NCBI RefSeq assembly: GCF_001553195.1
Contig: NZ_CP014281.1
Coordinates: 62,001-126,000 of the forward strand
DNA: 64,000 nt
From: Mycoplasmopsis canis PG 14
Lineage (GTDB): Bacteria; Bacillota_I; Bacilli_A; Mycoplasmatales; Metamycoplasmataceae
Direction: 5' to 3'
Part shown: piece by piece, positions 19,533 to 32,800 of the stretch
Numbering within the stretch: the stretch's first letter is position 1
Layout: the number at the start of each line of letters is the position of its first letter
Translations under genes and position numbers: made by a program
The notes under the pieces: model-generated
Seen by the model: the letters and a program-made list of their open reading frames with translations, nothing else
What the model was told of the DNA's origin: nothing
The model's database searches: none

Positions 19533-22500
19533 AATCTTCATCTATATTGTAAATTTTAGGAGTTTTTAGGAAATTGGTATTTTCGTATCTTTCGGGGTAT
19601 AAATAAGATAATAATCTTACCCTTTCATAGAAAGAAGCAGGGTTTTGTGGTGTTGTACCATCACCTATAAACTTATATTTATGTCCATCAACAACAAATA
19701 TACCGGATACACCTTTTTCATCTTTTTTAGCACCTTTTGTTGCTTCAACTACAAACCCGGCTATTTTATTTTTTGAGTCATATACTGTTGTTCCAGATGC
19801 TCCACCAGCTATATCTACAACATCTGTGTCAAATTGCACCAAAAGATTTTTAGATGTTGCACCTAAATAACTTACAACACTAAATACATTATTTGTGTTG
19901 CCTAGTAAGTATTCACGATAACGCTTCCCTTTACGAGAATCTTTATTATTTGATGCTAAACCTGGATATGGTGCTGTAAATCAATTAAGATTGTAGTATT
20001 CACTTAAATGATGATTGAAAGAGCTGATCTCAACAAATGGTAAGTTTTTTCAGTTTAAGAAGAATTTAATAATTTCTTTTTGTCTTTCATTTAACGGAAT
20101 CCCATTATATGTTGCTTGATCCAAAGTTTCTAAACTAAAGTTCTTAAAAAAGAAGCTCATATCAACTTTTGCAACAATTAAATCGGCTCTACCTAGTAGT
20201 CAAGGGTCTTTCTTGTTATTTGTTTTGATAGATTCGGCATATGTATCTTTGAAATTACTTGGATGAGGATAATAAGAGTCATCATCGAAGTCTACTATTG
20301 ATTCGATTTTGAATTCAACACCATTAAGATTTCAAACATTTGAATTATCGAAATAAGGTGTAGGATTTGAATCATTTATGTTTTCAGGTTTTTCAGTAAT
20401 AATAGGAACCTTGAATCAGGTATTATTTAAAATTTTATATTCATTACCATCTATAGAAACACCTGATTTTTTCGCAAAAACTTTTCAAACATGAGAATTG
20501 CTAACAACATAATAGTTGTAGTCCAAATCATCATGTGGTTTTACTTTACCCATAACACTTCATGTTCCGTTAGGTACATTTTGAAAACTAAACGAACGAC
20601 TTCTGATATGTTCTGTACTTGATGTTTTATCTTCTTTATACAAACGTTTTGTGCTTTCTTGTTTGTTTTTTAAAGTTATATTTTTTTCAAATAATTTATC
20701 GTTTGCCTTGTTTTCGTTATTGATAAAAGTTTCGTTTAAACTTGTAGAAAGATTATCTTTTAAAGGAGTTGCACTAAAACTTATTTCATGATTATTATTA
20801 ATTGTTTTGATTCAATGTAATGTTGTTGATACATTACCTATAAAAGTGGAATTAGCTAGCGAAAAGTAATGATCTGAAAGTTTATCAAATATTAGAACAT
20901 TATCATATTTAGGTATAATTTCAAGTTTCAAGTTATTATCAACTAAACTAACTTTAAATTGAAAACGATCTTTAATTTGTTTAGAAATAACTTCATGGAT
21001 TCTAATATCTCCTCGAGTTTGTAAAAATGTAAATGTCGCATCATCAATAACTTGTTTTTGTTTTATATCCTTATAACTAATAGGTATACTTATAAATGAT
21101 TTAGCAGTAGTAGAAGCAGGATCTAATGGAGTTGTTTCAGATAACTTACGTTTATGATTATCTAGCTCTAGTCTAAAAATAAATATAGCCTCATTTTCTA
21201 TTGAGCTTAATCCCTTATATTGATCGATGTTTTCTGTAATTGTAACTTTTTTATGGTTATCATCCAAAATAGGTACAGCATTATCTAAGATTTTACGACC
21301 AGCAATCACTCTTAGATTTACTTCATTACCTTCCTCATTAATCATTATAAAGTTCTTTCTTGGTTTAATAGAACCGGTAGCATTTTTATAAAAATGATAA
21401 CGCTCATATTCAATTAATGCGTAGTGATTTTGGATAGAATATGGTATTTTAGATTTGGTTTCATTCGATAGTCAAATATTTATTAAGTCTTGTTTTTGTA
21501 AATTTAGATTTTTAGTTATTAAATCTGAATCATTAAAATTGAATTCAGAATGGACTTTATCACTTTTTATCACATAATTATTTAAAGTGTTAGGATAGTT
21601 AAACTTATAAATAAAATCCTTTTTAATATTATTCGAAATACTAATGTTTTCATAATAAGGATCTTGAGTAAATGGTTCAATAACTTTAATTGATTTTAAA
21701 CTATACTTGGTATTTTCATAAAAACCATTTAGCCCGAATTTTCATAAATTTTTAAATGGCACATTAATTTTATATTTTGTAACAAAATTGAATCCATAAT
21801 ATTCTTTTGAACTTTCATCGACTTCTGGCTCAAAAGCAAATTGAAACCATTTATCTTCAAAGAAAGCAAAATCTTCTTGTTCAAAATTGAATCTTGCAGA
21901 AGCTAATAATTGTTTTTTGTTTTCATCTTTAATTATTCTAAAATCAAGTAAATTAAACTCTTTTTGATTATTATTAACCGCAAATTTATATTTTTCATTC
22001 AACCCATAGTCAATAACTTCGTTTTGTAATTTTGTAGCAACAATAATATACTTTGAAATATTTTTGGGAAGCATTTCTGTATTAAATGAACTAATTTTTT
22101 GATTATGGTCTACATTTGCTCTGATTATTTTTGATCAAGGTTGAAATGGATTAGTACTTTTGACTAAAAAATCAACATAATTAATTGATGATTGAATATC
22201 ATTTGTATAGTTAACATTAACTATATTGTTTGTTACACTAACTGAATTAATATTAAAATTAGAAATTTTATCACCATCGTTAGCATTTGGTTTTTCTATA
22301 ACATGATCAAAATTTGTTAAATCATAATATTCATTCCCATTCTTTAAAACCAAATTTAAAACTTTATTGACCTTTGATCTTTCAAAATATGCCTCAACTC
22401 TTCTTGGTTCTGCTTCGCTTCTTTTATTTACATAGTTTAAATCAATATATTCGATTTTATTTTGGTTATTTATTATTCTTAAAGCAAATGCATTGGGTCA

Positions 22501-24150
22501 ATCTATATTAGAAACCGATCTTCATACATCTATAGCAAAACTATATTGTGATGAAGATGCCTCTCAAAGTTTTCATTCAGTTAAATTTTGAAAAGTAAAT
22601 GCTCCAGATTGCTCATTTACTTTTTTATTTGATATAGAAAAGTTTTTATTTTTGAAATTATTTATTTCTTCATTATTTTGAAATAGTCCTATAATATTAA
22701 TATTTTCACCGTTTTGGATATTTTGTATTTCAAACTCAGCAATATTATTTTTATTATTCTTTTGATCGATAAAACTTATATTTCCTTTTCTTTCTATTTT
22801 TAATTTTAGGTGATCATAATTGCTGTTTATTTTTATTTTAACTTTGAGTATATTGTTTGTGATTTTTAAGTCAATAATTTCACTTTGCTCTTTTCGTTCA
22901 AATTTTTCATTTGGAATATTAGACTTAGATTTTTTTATAAAATTAAAGTAATTATTAAGTTTTGGGTTGTTTTTGATATTTTCGAAATTTTGGCTATCTT
23001 TTTCAACCACATTTAACTCATCATTGTAAAAAGTTGTGTAAGAAGAAATCGATGGTTCATTTTTTTCTATATTTTGATGATCATTATTATGATTATTGTT
23101 ATTATTATATTCTCTTGTAACAAAGCCAAATTGTTTTTGTATTGATAATTTGTTGCTATTCAATTTTATTTCAAGCACTCTATAATTTGTATTAGGTTTT
23201 AGGTTATTAATAACAAAATCTACATAATTTTGATCATAATTAACAACATTACTTGATTGATATTTGCCATCTGATAAAGTAATTTCAAGAAAATTTCTTT
23301 GACTTTTATCAAATAATTTTGAAAAGTACACACGTATTGTTGTTGATGTTTCAGTATCATTAATTAATTCAAAATCATTCACAAAAATATTTTTATTATC
23401 TGAATCACTTGTTGTAGGTTTATCTTGTTTGTTGTTCTGATTTTTTAAATTTTCTGGAGTTATGAATGAAACATTGTTAGAGTTATATAGAATTTCATTA
23501 TTATCTAATTTAACGCCTTTTAACATGTATTTAGTTTTTGGTTTTAAATTAGTTATATTATATATTGCATAATCATCCTGGTATGACACCATTTTATATT
23601 CTAAATTAGGTTCGAACTGGAATTTAATTTTAGAAAGCAATGAATCATTTTTTGAACTATAGTTTATTTTTAATTTAGCGTTCGAATGATCAATATCATA
23701 TACTTCTATATTTTTTATCAATAATTTATCATTATTAGAAATTGTTTGAAAATCCGTTTTAATTCAATTAGGTATTTCGGCTTTTTCATTATTAATTGTT
23801 AGACTCTTGATAAAGTAGCGAGAATCTTGTTGTAAGTTATTAACTGTGAAGATAATTTTATTATTATTAATACCTTCTGGTTTTGAATATATATCATAAG
23901 AATCTATAAGTCCACTAACATTAATATATGATTCTTCAGCACTAACATTAATATTATTTTTCAGTTCAATTATTATTGTCACTTTGTTTTTTGAAACTTT
24001 AAAAAACTCAATTTTTTTAACTTCATTTTTTTGAATTTTTGTTTCAGCCTTTTTGTCATAACTGCATGATGCCAGGAATGGTGTAGTTAAACCTAGAAAG
24101 GGAATTAAATTTATTTTTTTAAATATATTTTTCTTTACAGATTTTTTCAT
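19531..24150 (-). CDS. Large surface lipoprotein with C-terminal trypsin-like protease domain, paralogue
   Basis: 1539 residues; paralogue of the gene at 14623 in inverted, tail-to-tail order. Lipobox LASC with Cys29. Beta-sandwich repeats cover about residues 40-390, then a middle region sharing the near-identical FNFEQEDFAFF block with its partner, and a protease domain with His1220 (VVSNSHVW), Asp1323 (GRADLIVAK) and Ser1452 (AGGASGTTVYDS). All three triad residues are kept, so both copies look active. The amino-terminal repeats differ strongly from the partner's, which fits antigenic divergence of the exposed arm. The ATG at 24150 is preferred over the TTG one codon upstream. Confidence 0.85.
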
Positions 24151-24529
24151 CAATACCCCGCTTTTATAAAATAAATATACTCTTCTTATTTTATATTTTA
24201 CACCTTTATCAATAAGATGACTTGTTTTTTGTAATAATAAACAAATTTATGCGGGAAGAATGTTTTTAATTCAATTACATATAATTTTAATGTTTTTTAA
24301 TACTAAGGTTAAAGGTGTTGGTTTTTTGTATTAATAAAATTTAATTGTAAATTTTTACATGAATTTTTCATTACTCATAATACAGTTCTTAAAAGAGGTT
24401 TGTTGAGTTTTGTTGGTTTCTCAATAATTTTTTGATTAATATTTTTCTGTTTTTTATTTTATTACTTTTTTTCTTCATACCCTTTAAATATTAATGAAAT
24501 AACAAAATTTTACTTAAAATTGTAAAATA
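24151..24529. other. Intergenic region without recognised gene
   Basis: About 380 very AT-rich bases between the divergent end of the lipoprotein and the asnS terminator. The right-hand edge upstream of 24150 should hold the lipoprotein promoter (TATAAA-like boxes on the minus strand near 24190-24215). I see no ORF, tRNA or clear structured RNA. Confidence 0.5.
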
Positions 24530-24552
24530 TAAAAAAATAAGGCATCATTGCC
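24530..24552 (-). terminator. Terminator of asnS
   Basis: Minus-strand GGCA, loop ATGA, TGCC then TTATTTTTTT, immediately after the asnS stop. Confidence 0.7.
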
Positions 24553-25911
24553 CTACATTCTTATATTTCCAGTTGTTCTTGGGTATGGAATAGAATCTCT
24601 AATATTATCCATTCCAGTAACATACATAACTAATCTTTCAAAACCTATTCCGAATCCTGAAGACATCATTTGACCAAATCTACGAAGGTCTAAATATCAT
24701 TGTAAATCATCTTGATCAATTTTTAGTTCATTTACTCTTTTTACAATTTTATTGTAATCGGTTTCCCTTTGACTTCCACCAATTAATTCACCGATTCCAG
24801 GAACTAATAAATCAAATGAAGCAACAGATTTATTATCATCGTTTTGCTTCATGTAAAAAGCTTTAAAATCTTTAGGGAAATTAATAACAGCTATAGGTGC
24901 ATTGTACACTTTTTCTGTCAAGTATTTTTCGTGTTCGCTACCTAAATCTAAACCATATTTAATATCTTTGTTTTCAAAAATATCTTTAACTTCAGCTAAT
25001 TTTTCTAATGCTTCTGTGTATTCTACTATTTTTAAAGGTGTTTCTGTGAAATGTTTTAATCTTTCAATAAGACCATTATTTGTGTATGAATCAAGAAATT
25101 CTAATTCTTTTTTGTGCTTTGCCATAGTATTTCTTATAACAACTTTTAACATATCGTCAGCTAAATTTATTGTATCTTTAAGATCATAGAAAGCCATTTC
25201 TGGTTCAATCATTCAAAACTCGGCTAAATGTCTTTTGGTATTTGATCTTTCAGCTCTAAATGTTGGCCCAAAAGTATAAATTCTATTCATACCTAATGCA
25301 TAACTTTCACCATGAAGTTGTCCAGTTACCCCTAAAGTAGCTTTTTTGCCTTTTCCGAAAAATTCATCTGTAGATGAAGAATCCGCAACATTAAATGTTT
25401 CTCCGGCACCTTCCCCATCGTTACTTGTAATAATTGGACTATTTAAATAATGGAAATCATTGTTAATGAAGTATTTATGAACTTCTTGTGCAAGTGTTGA
25501 TCTAATAAGCATAACAGCTCTTAATAAGGTTGTTCTATGTCTTAAATGTGGTAAATCTCTAAGAGTTTCAAGTTTCATTTCTTGAGATTGAATCGGGTAA
25601 TCATCATCAACATTTTTGTATGAAACTAACTCATCTACTGACATCTCAATAGGCTGAGGTGAATTAGGTGTAGCAATTAAAGTTCCTTTTACTATAATAG
25701 CTGCTCCTGGTTTTAATTGGTCCAAAACTTCAGTATCAAATTTTTCACCTTTAAATACTGTTTGAAGATTAGAAATTGTTGAACCATCATTTATTTCTAT
25801 AAAACGAATTTTTTTATTACCTCTATTTGATGCTATTCAACCCTTTATTTCAACATTTGTTCATGTGTCATAAAAATTTGGTTTTAATAAGATAGATTTA
25901 ATTGAATTCAT
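24553..25911 (-). CDS. asnS: Asparaginyl-tRNA synthetase
   Basis: Class II synthetase, 452 residues. An OB-fold anticodon-binding domain lies at the amino end ([18 protein letters not shown]), motif 2 in [21 protein letters not shown] and motif 3 in [25 protein letters not shown] is typical of AsnRS. TAAGGAG precedes the ATG. It lies 10 bases after the YhcH-like gene and is probably transcribed with it. Confidence 0.95.
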
Positions 25912-25920
25912 TATCGCTCC

Positions 25921-26385
25921 TTATGAAATTTTTACTTTAATTATAACTTTGGTAATTTCTTTTAGATTTTTATCCATTATAAGTGGACAGTGTAACTCAC
26001 CAGGGAAAAACAAAGCAAACTTACCTTCATCTAAAACAATATAATTATTAGGTTTTTTTGTTTTAACAAAGATAACATCATTTTGAATACTTTCTTCTAA
26101 AATATCTTCTTTTTTTCAAATCGGATCTTCTTCAAAATGGAATAATTCATTGCTTTGACCAGCATAAATATGAATATCTACATGATCTTTATGTATTTCT
26201 CCAAAATCGATATTTTGAAACTTTTCAATGTAATTTCTTTTAACTATTTTAATTGATTCATTAATGTTGGTGATACCTAACTTCAATGAATCAAAATTGT
26301 AATTTTCAAGAATTTCAAGTGCTTTATTTAGCTCAGGATATTTAGTTCTGTACTTGTTTGCATTTTTTATTTTATCAAAAATCAT
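25921..26385 (-). CDS. YhcH/YjgK/YiaL (EbgC) family protein
   Basis: 154-residue cupin-like protein. Family hallmarks: HKDHVDIHIYAG in the middle and FALFFPGELHCPLIM near the end, supplying the His residues of the metal site. Members occur with sialic acid or beta-galactoside catabolism and may act as sugar anomerases. No such pathway is visible around it here, so the substrate is unknown. SD AAGGA. Confidence 0.8.
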
Positions 26386-26470
26386 TTAGTCATTCCTTAG
26401 TTTAATTTTTAAAATATTTAAATAAATTATATACATTTATTAACATCACAAGAAATATTTTTTTAATTTA

Positions 26471-26479
26471 TGGTAAAAT
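26471..26479 (+). promoter_or_regulatory. Promoter -10 of prfA-prmC, leaderless type
   Basis: TGGTAAAAT (extended -10 shape) ends 9 bases before the prfA ATG at 26489; there is no SD. Confidence 0.55.
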
Positions 26480-26488
26480 AAAGTAACT

Positions 26489-27568
26489 ATGGAAAATACT
26501 ATGTACAAGTCATTAACTCAGATTAAAGATAAATATGAAGAACTTGAAAAAGACTTACTAAACCCTGAGGTTATTGGAGATATTAAAAAATATACAAAAA
26601 TAAATAAAGAGATAAATTCTATTAAAGATATTGTTGAAACATTTTACAAATATTTGAATGCAGAATCAAATTTAAAATCAGCTAAAGAAGTGCTTTCTAA
26701 CGAGAAAGATGAGGAATTAATAGAGTTAGCAAAAATTGAAGTTCAGGAAAATGAAGACATTTTAGAAAAGTTATCTGAAGAGCTAAAAATTTTAATTTTA
26801 CCAAAAGATGAAAACGATGAAAAAGATGTTATTGTAGAAATAAGAGGTGCTGCCGGCGGAGATGAAGCAAATATTTTTGCTGGAGATCTTTTTAGAATGT
26901 ACAATAAATGAGCTGCTCAAAATTCTATGAAAATAACTTTATTAGATTCTACTGCTGCGGAAGCGGGAGGATTTACACTAGTTACTTTTTCGGTTAAAGG
27001 AGATAAACCGTATTCAAAATTAAAATTTGAATCAGGAGTACATAGAGTTCAACGTGTTCCAGTTACCGAAACAAAAGGAAGAGTACATACTTCAACAGCA
27101 ACAGTAACTGTTATGCCTGAAATTGATGAAGATATTGATGTAGAGATAAAATCAGAAGATATAAGAATCGATGTTTTCCGTTCAAGTGGTAATGGTGGTC
27201 AATCAGTTAACACAACTGATTCAGCTGTTCGTATAACTCATTTTCCTTCAGGAATAGTTGTAAGCTGTCAAGAAGGGAAAAGTCAAATTCAAAACAAAGA
27301 AATCGCAATGAGAATTCTTAAATCAAAATTATATGACATTGAATTACAGAAAAAGCAAGAGGAAGAATCAGGGTATAGAAAACTTGCAGGTTCAGGTGCT
27401 CGTTCAGAAAAAATTAGAACATATAATTATCCACAAGATAGAGTTACAGACCATAGAATAGGACATTCAACTACACTTTCTCCTGTTATGGAAGGTAAAT
27501 TAAATTCTATAATTGATGCATTACTTGTTGAAGAACAAAATGAAAAAATTAAAGAAGCCGGGATTTAA
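26489..27568 (+). CDS. prfA: Peptide chain release factor 1
   Basis: Terminates translation at UAA and UAG. 359 residues; the GGQ loop is in [18 protein letters not shown], and the [13 protein letters not shown] stretch lies before it. Mollicutes that read TGA as Trp keep RF1 and lack RF2, which agrees with codon use throughout this window. The ATG at 26489 has no SD but lies 9 bases after a -10 box; ATG 26501 is an alternative. The prmC start overlaps its stop (TAATG). Confidence 0.95.
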
Positions 27569-28281
27569 TGCCAACAGTTAAAGATTTATTATTAGAAAAA
27601 AGAAGATACGGACTTGAAGAAACTGTATCTTTTTTTGAAGAAGAACAACTAAAACAAGGGATGCCAGTTCAAAAAATTATTGGTTATATAGAAATGAGAA
27701 ACGTAATTATTGATATTTCTAAAAAAGTATTAATACCAAGATACGAAACAGAAGAATTAATTATTAAGGTGTTAGATGACAATAATTACAACAAAAAATT
27801 AAAAGTTTTAGATTTATGTACTGGTTCAGGATTTATTGGTTTAGCTTTAAAAAAAGCAAGACCAAATTGAGATATTTATATGAGTGACATTTCTGATGAT
27901 GCCATTGAGCAAAGTAAAATAAACGCACAAAAAAACAATCTTCATGTGAACGTAATTAAAAGTGATATTTTTAGGGAAATCAAGGAAAACGACTTTGATA
28001 TTTTAGTTTCAAATCCTCCTTATATTTCGTATGAAGAAACTTTATCAAATTCGGTACTAGATTTTGAGCCTCATGATGCACTATTTGCTAAAGATAATGG
28101 ATTATTTTTTTATAAGCAAATTTTAAAAGATGCTAAAAAAATTATGAAGAAAAATGGATTAATATATTTTGAAATTAATCCACTTCATTTCGAGTGGTGA
28201 AATTCACTAAAAAAAGATTATAACTTAGAAATTATAAAAGATATAAATGGCAAAAATAGGATTGTTAAAATTGAATTATAA
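27568..28281 (+). CDS. prmC: Release factor glutamine methyltransferase
   Basis: Methylates the Gln of the GGQ motif in RF1, the product of the gene directly upstream. 237 residues: SAM-binding VLDLCTGSGFIGLALK and the catalytic NPPYIS motif are intact, with IPRYETEELI before them. The amino-terminal helical domain is shorter than in E. coli PrmC. It is translationally coupled to prfA by a 1-base overlap. Confidence 0.93.
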
Positions 28282-28302
28282 AACTACCATCAGGTAGTTT
28301 TA
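28279..28302. terminator. Terminator between prmC and the degV operon
   Basis: AAAACTACC, loop ATCA, GGTAGTTTT, then T-rich sequence; it separates convergent genes and can work in both directions. Confidence 0.8.
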
Positions 28303-28500
28303 ATTTTTAAATAAAAAGACAAATATAACTACAGTTAATACTATAATGATAAAAATAGATATTATTGCAAAAGCATATATAATACTATTTTTATAATAAC
28401 TTTTTTTAGACTCTCCAGTAGTTTTGTTTTCGGTTATTATATTATTTACTAATCTTGTATATTGTTGATTTCCGGCTTTTTTTTCTTTATTATTTTTCAT
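28300..28500 (-). CDS. Small single-pass membrane protein
   Basis: 66 residues: a polar, Lys/Asn-rich amino half and one hydrophobic helix near the end (IIYAFAIISIFIIIVLTVVI), so likely a tail-anchored protein. Its ATG overlaps the stop of degV (TAATG), supporting a real, translationally coupled gene. No family recognised. Confidence 0.6.
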   Translation of the reverse strand: MKNNKEKKAGNQQYTRLVNNIITENKTTGESKKSYYKNSIIYAFAIISIFIIIVLTVVIFVFLFKN

Positions 28501-29357
28501 TATTTAATTTTTAATTCAGGCATAACTGAAAGAGCTAAAGCTTCAGGGCCTGTGTGTACAGCTACGACAGAAGGTGTTAAAAATGTTGAAGTTGGTTTAA
28601 AGTATTTATTATTTTTTACAATATTTGTCATTTCGTCTTTTATACCATGTATAAAAGTAATTACGAATTTAGAATCTTTAAGATCATTTTTTCTTTCTTC
28701 ACAAAACTCAACAATATTTTCTACTGCTCATTCAACAGCTTTAGATACCGTTCTTTTTAAACTTATAGACTTAACAGTTCCATCCTCTTCATATGAAAGT
28801 ACTGGTAACATTGGTATTTTTGTTAATAAAAACTTTTTAAAACTTGAAAGTCTTCCACCCTTTATCATGTAATCAATATTTTCTGGAACTATTGTTGTTA
28901 TAGAAGATTCATTTATTCAGTTTAATTCTTCAAATAATTGGTCAATAGAATAATTTTTTTGCTCATATAGTTCTTTAAAGTACTCTGCTGTTCTTGTTAT
29001 TTGATCACCAATTAAATGATTTTCCATAACGAACACATTACCAAGATCGGCACCTATTGTACGCACTGAATTAGCTGTGCTTGAAAGTTTAGATGAGATA
29101 CCTAAAAATATAACTTCATCATATTCTTTTGACGCTTCTGTAACAACTTTTTCAATAGTTTCTAATTTAGGTAGAGAACTTAAAATTTTATTAGCCTTTG
29201 CAATTTTTTCTAAAATTTCTTTTCTATCATCTATACCATCTAAATAAACTGTGCCATCAATTTCCACCTGTAAAGGCAAGAATTTATAACCCAAGTTTTC
29301 AGCTTCTAATTTTGTTAAACATGAGAATGAGTCTACTATTATTCCTAATTTTTTCAT
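28500..29357 (-). CDS. DegV family fatty-acid-binding protein
   Basis: 285 residues. The family opening GIIVDSFSCL and the later ISSKLSSTANSVR and IPENIDYMIKGGRLSS-like segments are present (the last read through TGA-Trp). Members bind fatty acids as FakB-type subunits feeding phospholipid synthesis, or act with unknown partners. No FakA gene is visible nearby. It is followed by the small membrane gene. Confidence 0.88.
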
Positions 29358-29475
29358 AGGTTTATTATAACAAAAAATATTTTTAATAATAAAAATAAAA
29401 TTGTGATGAGCTTGACCACTATAGATTAAAAGTTATATATTTAAGAAATATTCAAAATATTGTATCATATATAAT

Positions 29476-29820
29476 ATGATAAATAATAAGTTCAAAGTAG
29501 TTTTCCTATCTATAATTACATTTGGTTTAATTTGATTAAAATGAAGAAAAAAAATCAATCATGAAAAAAATAAAATATATCAAATTGATAGTTTACCATT
29601 TAAGATTAATGACTTGGTAGAAAACTTAGGAAAAGATAACTTTATAATAAAAAAATTAAGACCTTCTAGCGTAGAATTTGAAATAAAAGAAATTTCTATA
29701 GTTAAGTTAGAGGAAATTAAAAAAATGAAGGGAGTTAGTGGAATATTTGTAAAAAGTTCTGTTATATCCATTGTTTTTGGGGTATATTCAAGAGCTGTAT
29801 ATAATTTGTTAAAAAAATAA
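29476..29820 (+). CDS. Membrane-anchored EIIB-like protein lacking the active cysteine
   Basis: 114 residues: one amino-terminal membrane helix (VVFLSIITFGLIWL), then a domain with the glucose-type PTS EIIB pattern: LVENLGKDNFI, a strand, VKLEEIKKMKGVSGIFVK, and ISIVFGVYSRAVYNLL at the end. In genuine EIIB the loop after LGG.dNI carries the phosphorylated Cys (CxTRLR); here that place reads KLRPSSVEFE with no Cys. It is probably not a phosphocarrier and may be regulatory or structural. A -10-like TATAAT ends only 2 bases before the start. Confidence 0.6.
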
Positions 29821-29836
29821 AATAAGGGGTAAATTT

Positions 29837-32800
29837 ATGTCAAATAAACACGATAAATATAACACAATATTAAATAATTTGCTAGATGTTCAACCTAACG
29901 ATTCATCTATTTTTACAAAAATTGATAATAACAATTTTTTTGACTTAAAGAATATGCTTTCAGATGATGAGTTTGAAAGCATATTAAATAACGAAAAATT
30001 CGAAATAACTTTATTAGACGGAGTTCTTTTACAATTTAAAAAACAAATCGAAAATTCATCTTCAATAGAAGAATTAAGAGATATTGTTTTTAATAAAAAT
30101 ACAAGAAAAATACCTCTAAAAAGATTTATTGAATCTAAAAATGATTTTCCTGAAATCAAAAGAAATATTTTAAATATTGTAGAACATAAAATCCAAAACT
30201 CTGTATCACAGTGAAAGAGTCTTGACTCAAATGCTAACTCAATATTAGAAGAAACAAACATTTGACCTTTATACATTGGTTTTATTTTTACTAGTTTGAA
30301 AATTGAAGAAAAAATAATTTATGCTCCTTTATTTTTAAAGGAAGTTTTCATTAAGTTTAAAAATGGTAAGCCATTTCTAACGAGTGAAGGTGAAATCAAG
30401 ATAAATGAAAAAATAATGTTTTTCTTAAAAAACAACGGAATAGACCTACATATTGATAGTAATCTTAATGAACAAAAGATGAAATCTATTGTTGAAATAC
30501 TAAAAAGTGACTGAGAAAACCTATACAGACTACCAGAAGATGTTTTTTCTGATTTTCAAGTAAAAGGTTCTGGAGAAATTGATAACGAAAATATTGTTTT
30601 CCATTCTGGGGCTGTTTTGGGTATTTTTCAACCAACTGGTGGGTACTCTAGAAATAGAATGAAAGAAATCATTGAAAAAGATGAAATTGACACAATAATA
30701 AATGTTGAAATCAATAAAAATGTTTATTGAGATACAATTAAGAAACATATTAATAACCCTAAAATTTCAATATTTAAAATAACTCCTTCAAACCTTTCTC
30801 AAGATAAAGCGGTTATATCTGCATTAAATCAACATACCATAATTTGAGGTCCACCTGGAACAGGTAAATCACAAACAATAGTTAACTTAATCACAAACAT
30901 TCTTGTTTATAATAAAACAGCAATTATTGCTTCACAAAAAAAAGCAGCATTAGATGTTATTAAGGATAGACTTGGTTCATTAAGAGATTTTTGTTTATTT
31001 ATGCTTAAATCAAAGAATGTTAATAAAAAAAGATTTTATGAACCTATAAGAAATTACTTAGATTTACTAGAAGGATTCAATGATCCAGTTAAATCTCAAA
31101 GCACACCTATAATAAGTTCTAATGAAATAAAATATCTTGAATTAGTAAATGATATCCTAAACAATGATAGTATACAAAACATTTTGAGAGCTTACTACTA
31201 TTTATCAAAATATAGAAAGAACCCAAATTATTCTGGTGATATTGAGTTTTTAATCAATCTACCATCCGATATTTCTTACCCTGAAAATAAATTAAGTGAT
31301 GAAGATATTGTTAAAGCCATGATTAAAGAAAATGGATTAAAATTTATGATATTTTTATCAAAATATAGAAAAGTTAAAAAAGTAGGTGAAGATATTAAAA
31401 ATAATTTTGCTCAATTTGATGGTAACTTTTCAGATTTAGTTTCATTCTTTCATGAAATTGCTAAAAACGAGTTTAATGGTGAAATAATTAATAAAATAAA
31501 TAAACTCATTGAACTATCAAATGAAATTGATTTTCAACAAATGATTTCAGATGAGAAAATTATTCACAAAATAATTTTAGAGAGAATTAACGATAAATTC
31601 AAACAAATGACTGAAGCTGAAAAGAAAGAGTATCAAGACTTTGCTCAGCATGTTAGAATTGAAAATCTTGAACCTTATAGATTTGTTAAGAAGTTTGCTA
31701 AAATAATAAAAATAATTTTCCCAATTATTGTCGCTACACCTGACACAGATTTATCACCATGATCAAAAGAAGAACTAGATTATGCTATTATGGATGAATC
31801 AAGTCAGATCTTTATTGAAAAAGGACTCCCAATTCTTTATCTTGCTAAGAAAAAAGTTCTTGCAGGAGATCCTGAACAAATGAGACCTAGTAACTGATTT
31901 GGTACAAGAAGTACCGATGACACAATATTTGGGCAAGTTGATTCGCTTTTGGATTATGCATCTTCGTTAAATGTTACGCAAATTTTATTAGATAAAAACT
32001 ATCGTTCAAACCACGCTGCTTTAATGTCCTTCTCTTCAAAGCATTTTTATAAATCGCAACTAGATGTTGTCGATGCTAACGAAGAATTCGGAAGTGAACC
32101 ATTAGAAGTTTTTGAAGTTGATGGCGTATGAAAAGACAGCAAAAACGAAGCAGAAGCATTAAAGGCTATAGAATTACTACAACAAAATCTTGATAAGTAT
32201 AAGAAAATTATTTTGCTCGCTTTTAACATTTCACAAAGTGAATATATTAATTCCTTAATTTTAAACAAGTACCCTGACTTAGAAGAAGCGATACATTCTA
32301 AAAAACTCCTTATAAAAAATATAGAAAATATTCAAGGTGATGAAGCTGACCTTGTTATAGCAACTATATCTTATGATAAACAAACAAAATTATCTTCAAC
32401 ATATATTTGTAGACCCGGTGGTAGAAATGCGTTAAATGTAGCTGTATCTAGAGCGAAAGATAAAATGATAGTTATAAAAACTATTAACTCATCCGATATT
32501 CAGCTTTCTGGCACACATGCTGATGATCTTGAAACCTTTAAAGAATGATTAAGATTCCTTGAAAAATCAAATGAAGAAAAGAGAAAAGAGGTCTATGATT
32601 CATTTAATAAAACAGGAGAGTCAGTTGATGATAAAAAATTATTTAGTTTTAAAACATTTGATAAGAGCGATTATAATTTCGATCAAAACTCAATATGATT
32701 TAGAGATCTTGTTAAGAAAATTATTTTAAATTCAATTAAAAATAAAGATGGTTTTGAACTTTTTGAAAATTATAATGTAGGTTCTATTAATATTGATTTA

